DNA of 64,000 nt, from positions 15,167,501-15,231,500 of the forward strand of contig NC_079881.1 of NCBI RefSeq assembly GCF_029227915.1, given 5' to 3'. This document shows positions 61,826-64,000 of the stretch, piece after piece. The notes under the pieces are model-generated. The model was not told where the DNA came from and searched no databases. It saw nothing but the letters and a program-made list of their open reading frames with translations. A program made the translations under genes and the position numbers. Source of the stretch: Hydractinia symbiolongicarpus (taxonomy: Eukaryota > Cnidaria > Hydrozoa > Anthoathecata > Hydractiniidae). The first letter of the stretch is position 1. Each line of letters opens with the position of its first letter.

Positions 61826-62376
61826 TGTAGGGTTAACCAAAAAAAAAAGACAAGTTTCGCTCACACTCTTGATGCTTGTAACGACGTGTTCAAACTACAA
61901 TATATAAGAAAATGTATGTAGTGAATATTCAAAAAAATGACTAAGGAAATATAACAAATATTATAAACTATATAATGCTTACCAGCTTGCCAAGTGTGAG
62001 AGCTTTGAAAAATAAACTTGATTAGAATTTAAATAGACTTGCTGAAAAAAAATTGAATTTGTGAAAGATTATTTAAACTTTTCTTGACATTGAAAAAGAT
62101 GTGATCACCTCAGTGACTTCAAGTGAACAAGTGAACTGAAAAATCTGCTTTTAAATAAATAAATATAAATTCCCTATAGGGTATACTTTACAATTAAATT
62201 TTATAACATTGCACAAATTGACATTTAATTAACACAAGGACACAAACAGGTGATTAAATGTTTACACTAAATACACTTGGGTAACTACACTTGACAACAC
62301 AATAGTTAAATAAATTACAGAACAAACATGGCAGACAAAACATAAAGACAAATTTTAACATAGAGCTGACTCAACA
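61826..62376 (-). repeat. 5' LTR of the BEL/Pao element
   Basis: 551 bp, upstream of gag in the element's own orientation. On the minus strand it starts TGTTGAGTC and ends CCCTACA. It supplies the promoter for the genomic RNA; a TATA-like site is annotated at 62199. It has a run of ten A (plus strand) near its inner end and the palindrome ccctataggg just downstream of the TATA-like site. Identical to the 3' LTR except g at 61859. Confidence 0.95.
62199..62205 (-). promoter_or_regulatory. TATA-like box in the 5' LTR
   Basis: TATAAAA on the minus strand, about 171 nt into the LTR, with the palindrome ccctataggg some 20 nt downstream where an initiator could lie. The equivalent site in the 3' LTR is 55337-55343. 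Promoter function is inferred from motif and position only. Confidence 0.45.
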
Positions 62377-64000
62377 GTTAGGAACGGTCTCAGGCCCTGG
62401 AGCTTAAGAAATCGACTTAATACATCGTAGTCCATTGAGATTGAAAGGAATAGACTGATGGCCTCCTGTCTGTGCTCTTTGAACTCCCTGACCTAAGTGT
62501 AGTGTCCTTGTTAGGTCATAAGTGCCTGTATTACACGATTTAAAGGTCTGTCCACGTAATTAGGAACGTTCTTAGAGCCTGGCGCTAAAGAAAACGACTT
62601 AATACATCGTATTCTATTGAGATTGAAACAAGTAGGGCGATGGCAACTTGGCTGGGCTCGCGGAATCACGTGATTTACGTGTAGACTCCATATTACAGGC
62701 TTAAAAGGCCTTTGCAAGTAGTTAGGAACGTTCTCAGAGCCTGGCGCTCAAGAAAGCGACTTAATACATCGCAGTCCATTGAGATTGAAAGGAACAGACT
62801 GATGACCACTTGTCGGGGCTCGTGGAATCAGGCGATTTACGTGTAGACTCCTTATTAGGCCGTAAAAGGCCATATTACACGTTTTAAAGGTCTGTCCACG
62901 TAGTTAAGAACGTTCCCAGAGCCTCGCGCTCAAGAAAACGACCTAATACATCGTAGACCATTGAGATTAAAAGGAATAGACCCATGCCAACTTGTTGGAG
63001 CTCTTGGAATCACGTGATTTACGTGTAGATTCCAAATTAGGCCGTGAAAGGCAATATTAGAGTCTTTAAAGGCCTGTGCACGTAGTTAACAACGTTCTTA
63101 GAGCCTGGCGCACAGGTAAACGACTTAATATATCGTAGTCCATTGAGATTGAAGAAATAGACCGATGCCAACTTGACCGGGCTCGTGGAATCACGTGAGT
63201 TACGTGCAGTCTACTTATTAGGTCGTAAAAGGCGATAATTCACACTTTAAAGGCCTGTCCACGTAGTAAGCAGCGTTTTGAGAGCCTGGCGCTCAGGAAA
63301 ACGAATTAAGACATCGTAGTTCATTGAGATTGAAAGGAACAGACCGATGGCAATTTCTCTGTCCTTGTGGAAACACGTGATTGACGTGTAGACTCCTTAT
63401 TAGGCCGTAAAAGGTGATAATACACACTTTAAAGGCCTGTCCACGTAGTTAGGAACGGTCTCAGGGATTGGAGCTGAAGCAATCGACTTAATACATCGTA
63501 GTCCATTGAGATTGAAAGGAATAGACTGATGGCCTCCTGTCTGTGCTCTTGGAACTCCCTGACTAAAGTGAAGTCTCCTTGTTAGGTCATAAGAAACTGT
63601 ATTACACGCTTTAAAGGTCTGTCCACGTAATTAGGAACGATCTCAGAGCCTGGCGCTCAAGAAAACGACTTAATACATCGTAGACCATTGAGATTAAAAG
63701 GAATAGACCGATGGCAACTTGTCCGCGCTCGTGGAATCACGTGAGTTACGTGTAGACTTCAAATTAGGCAGTGAAAGGCAATATTAGGGGCTTTAAAGGC
63801 CTGTGCACGTACTTAACAACGTTCTCATAAACCTGGCGCTCAAGAAAGCGACTTAATACATCGTAGTCCATTGAGAATAAAAGGAACAGACTGATGGCCA
63901 CTTGTCGGGGCTTGTGGAATCAGGCAATTTAAGTGTAGACTCCTTATTCGGCCGTAAAATGCCATATTAGACCCTTTAAAGGTCTGTGCACGTAGTTAGG
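62377..64000 (+). repeat. Satellite array, right of the retrotransposon
   Basis: About nine monomers in the same orientation as the left block. It starts inside the monomer that the element interrupted: 'gttaggaacggtctcagg' continues the type whose left part ends at 54963. The divergence level resembles 43-55 kb, including the shared variant 'cataaacctggcgctc' (63827; compare about 49408 and 53406). It runs to the window edge. Confidence 0.95.

Larger units (their letters stand above)
54964..62376 (-). mobile_element. BEL/Pao LTR retrotransposon, 7413 bp, near-intact
   Basis: Complete element on the minus strand inside a satellite monomer. It has two 551-bp LTRs with TG...CA ends, a long Gag-protease frame, a pol frame (reverse transcriptase, RNase H, integrase, DUF5641-like C terminus) and a short polypurine tract next to the 3' LTR. 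Integrase lies downstream of RT/RNase H as in BEL/Pao and Ty3 elements. The RT, RNase H and C-terminal domains are of the BEL/Pao type. The LTRs differ by eye at one base (t54997 against g61859), so insertion was recent. Flanks: the left satellite ends '...gtctacgt' and the right begins 'gttaggaacggtctc'. Together they rebuild one monomer of the 'cgtagttaggaacggtctc' type with one base missing. No 4-6 bp target duplication is seen. Base composition is AT-rich compared with the satellite. Confidence 0.95.

Overview
The window is eukaryotic, non-genic, tandem-repeat chromatin: about 56.6 kb of one satellite family interrupted once by a young LTR retrotransposon. The satellite monomer is about 182 bp, in one orientation throughout (roughly 310 monomers by length). 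The retrotransposon is a BEL/Pao element of the kind found in invertebrate animals. Its pol protein starts with a Cys cluster, and its overall look reminds me most of cnidarian or other aquatic-invertebrate BEL elements. That is recognition only, so I would not go beyond 'invertebrate animal, possibly a cnidarian'. A nucleosome-scale monomer in long homogenised arrays with higher-order repeats (HORs) suggests pericentromeric or centromeric DNA, but nothing in the sequence proves centromere function.

Layout. 1-4922: satellite with small nested duplications (a 363-bp dimer, and 7-monomer and 4-monomer spacings). 4923-14395: an HOR of 17 monomers (3090 bp) in three near-identical copies, one lacking a monomer (2908 bp), plus the start of a fourth. 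15295-21742: a second HOR with 2994 and 2803-bp copies and a partial third, marked by a fused, truncated monomer. 21743-25229: mosaic satellite. 25230-38315: a 6.75-kb block tandemly duplicated (second copy one monomer shorter and incomplete). 38316-43020: a 363-bp dimer duplication, unique satellite, and a 1098-bp six-monomer tandem duplication. 43021-54963: more diverged satellite with traces of older 3.8-5.4 kb periodicities. 54964-62376: the BEL/Pao element on the minus strand. 62377-64000: satellite resumes in the same orientation and in the same monomer type that was interrupted.

The element is 7413 bp with two 551-bp LTRs that differ by eye at one base, TG...CA ends, a short polypurine tract, an 880-codon Gag-protease frame (from its first ATG) and a pol frame with reverse transcriptase, RNase H, integrase and a C-terminal DUF5641-like domain. 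The two frames are in the same phase, separated by a single UAA beside a run of seven A. Pol has no ATG near its start, so a Gag-Pro-Pol product would need stop readthrough, or the UAA is a mutation. There is no clean target-site duplication.

No host protein gene, tRNA, rRNA or CRISPR array was found. The many 60-85-codon open frames in the satellite are by-products of the monomer sequence.
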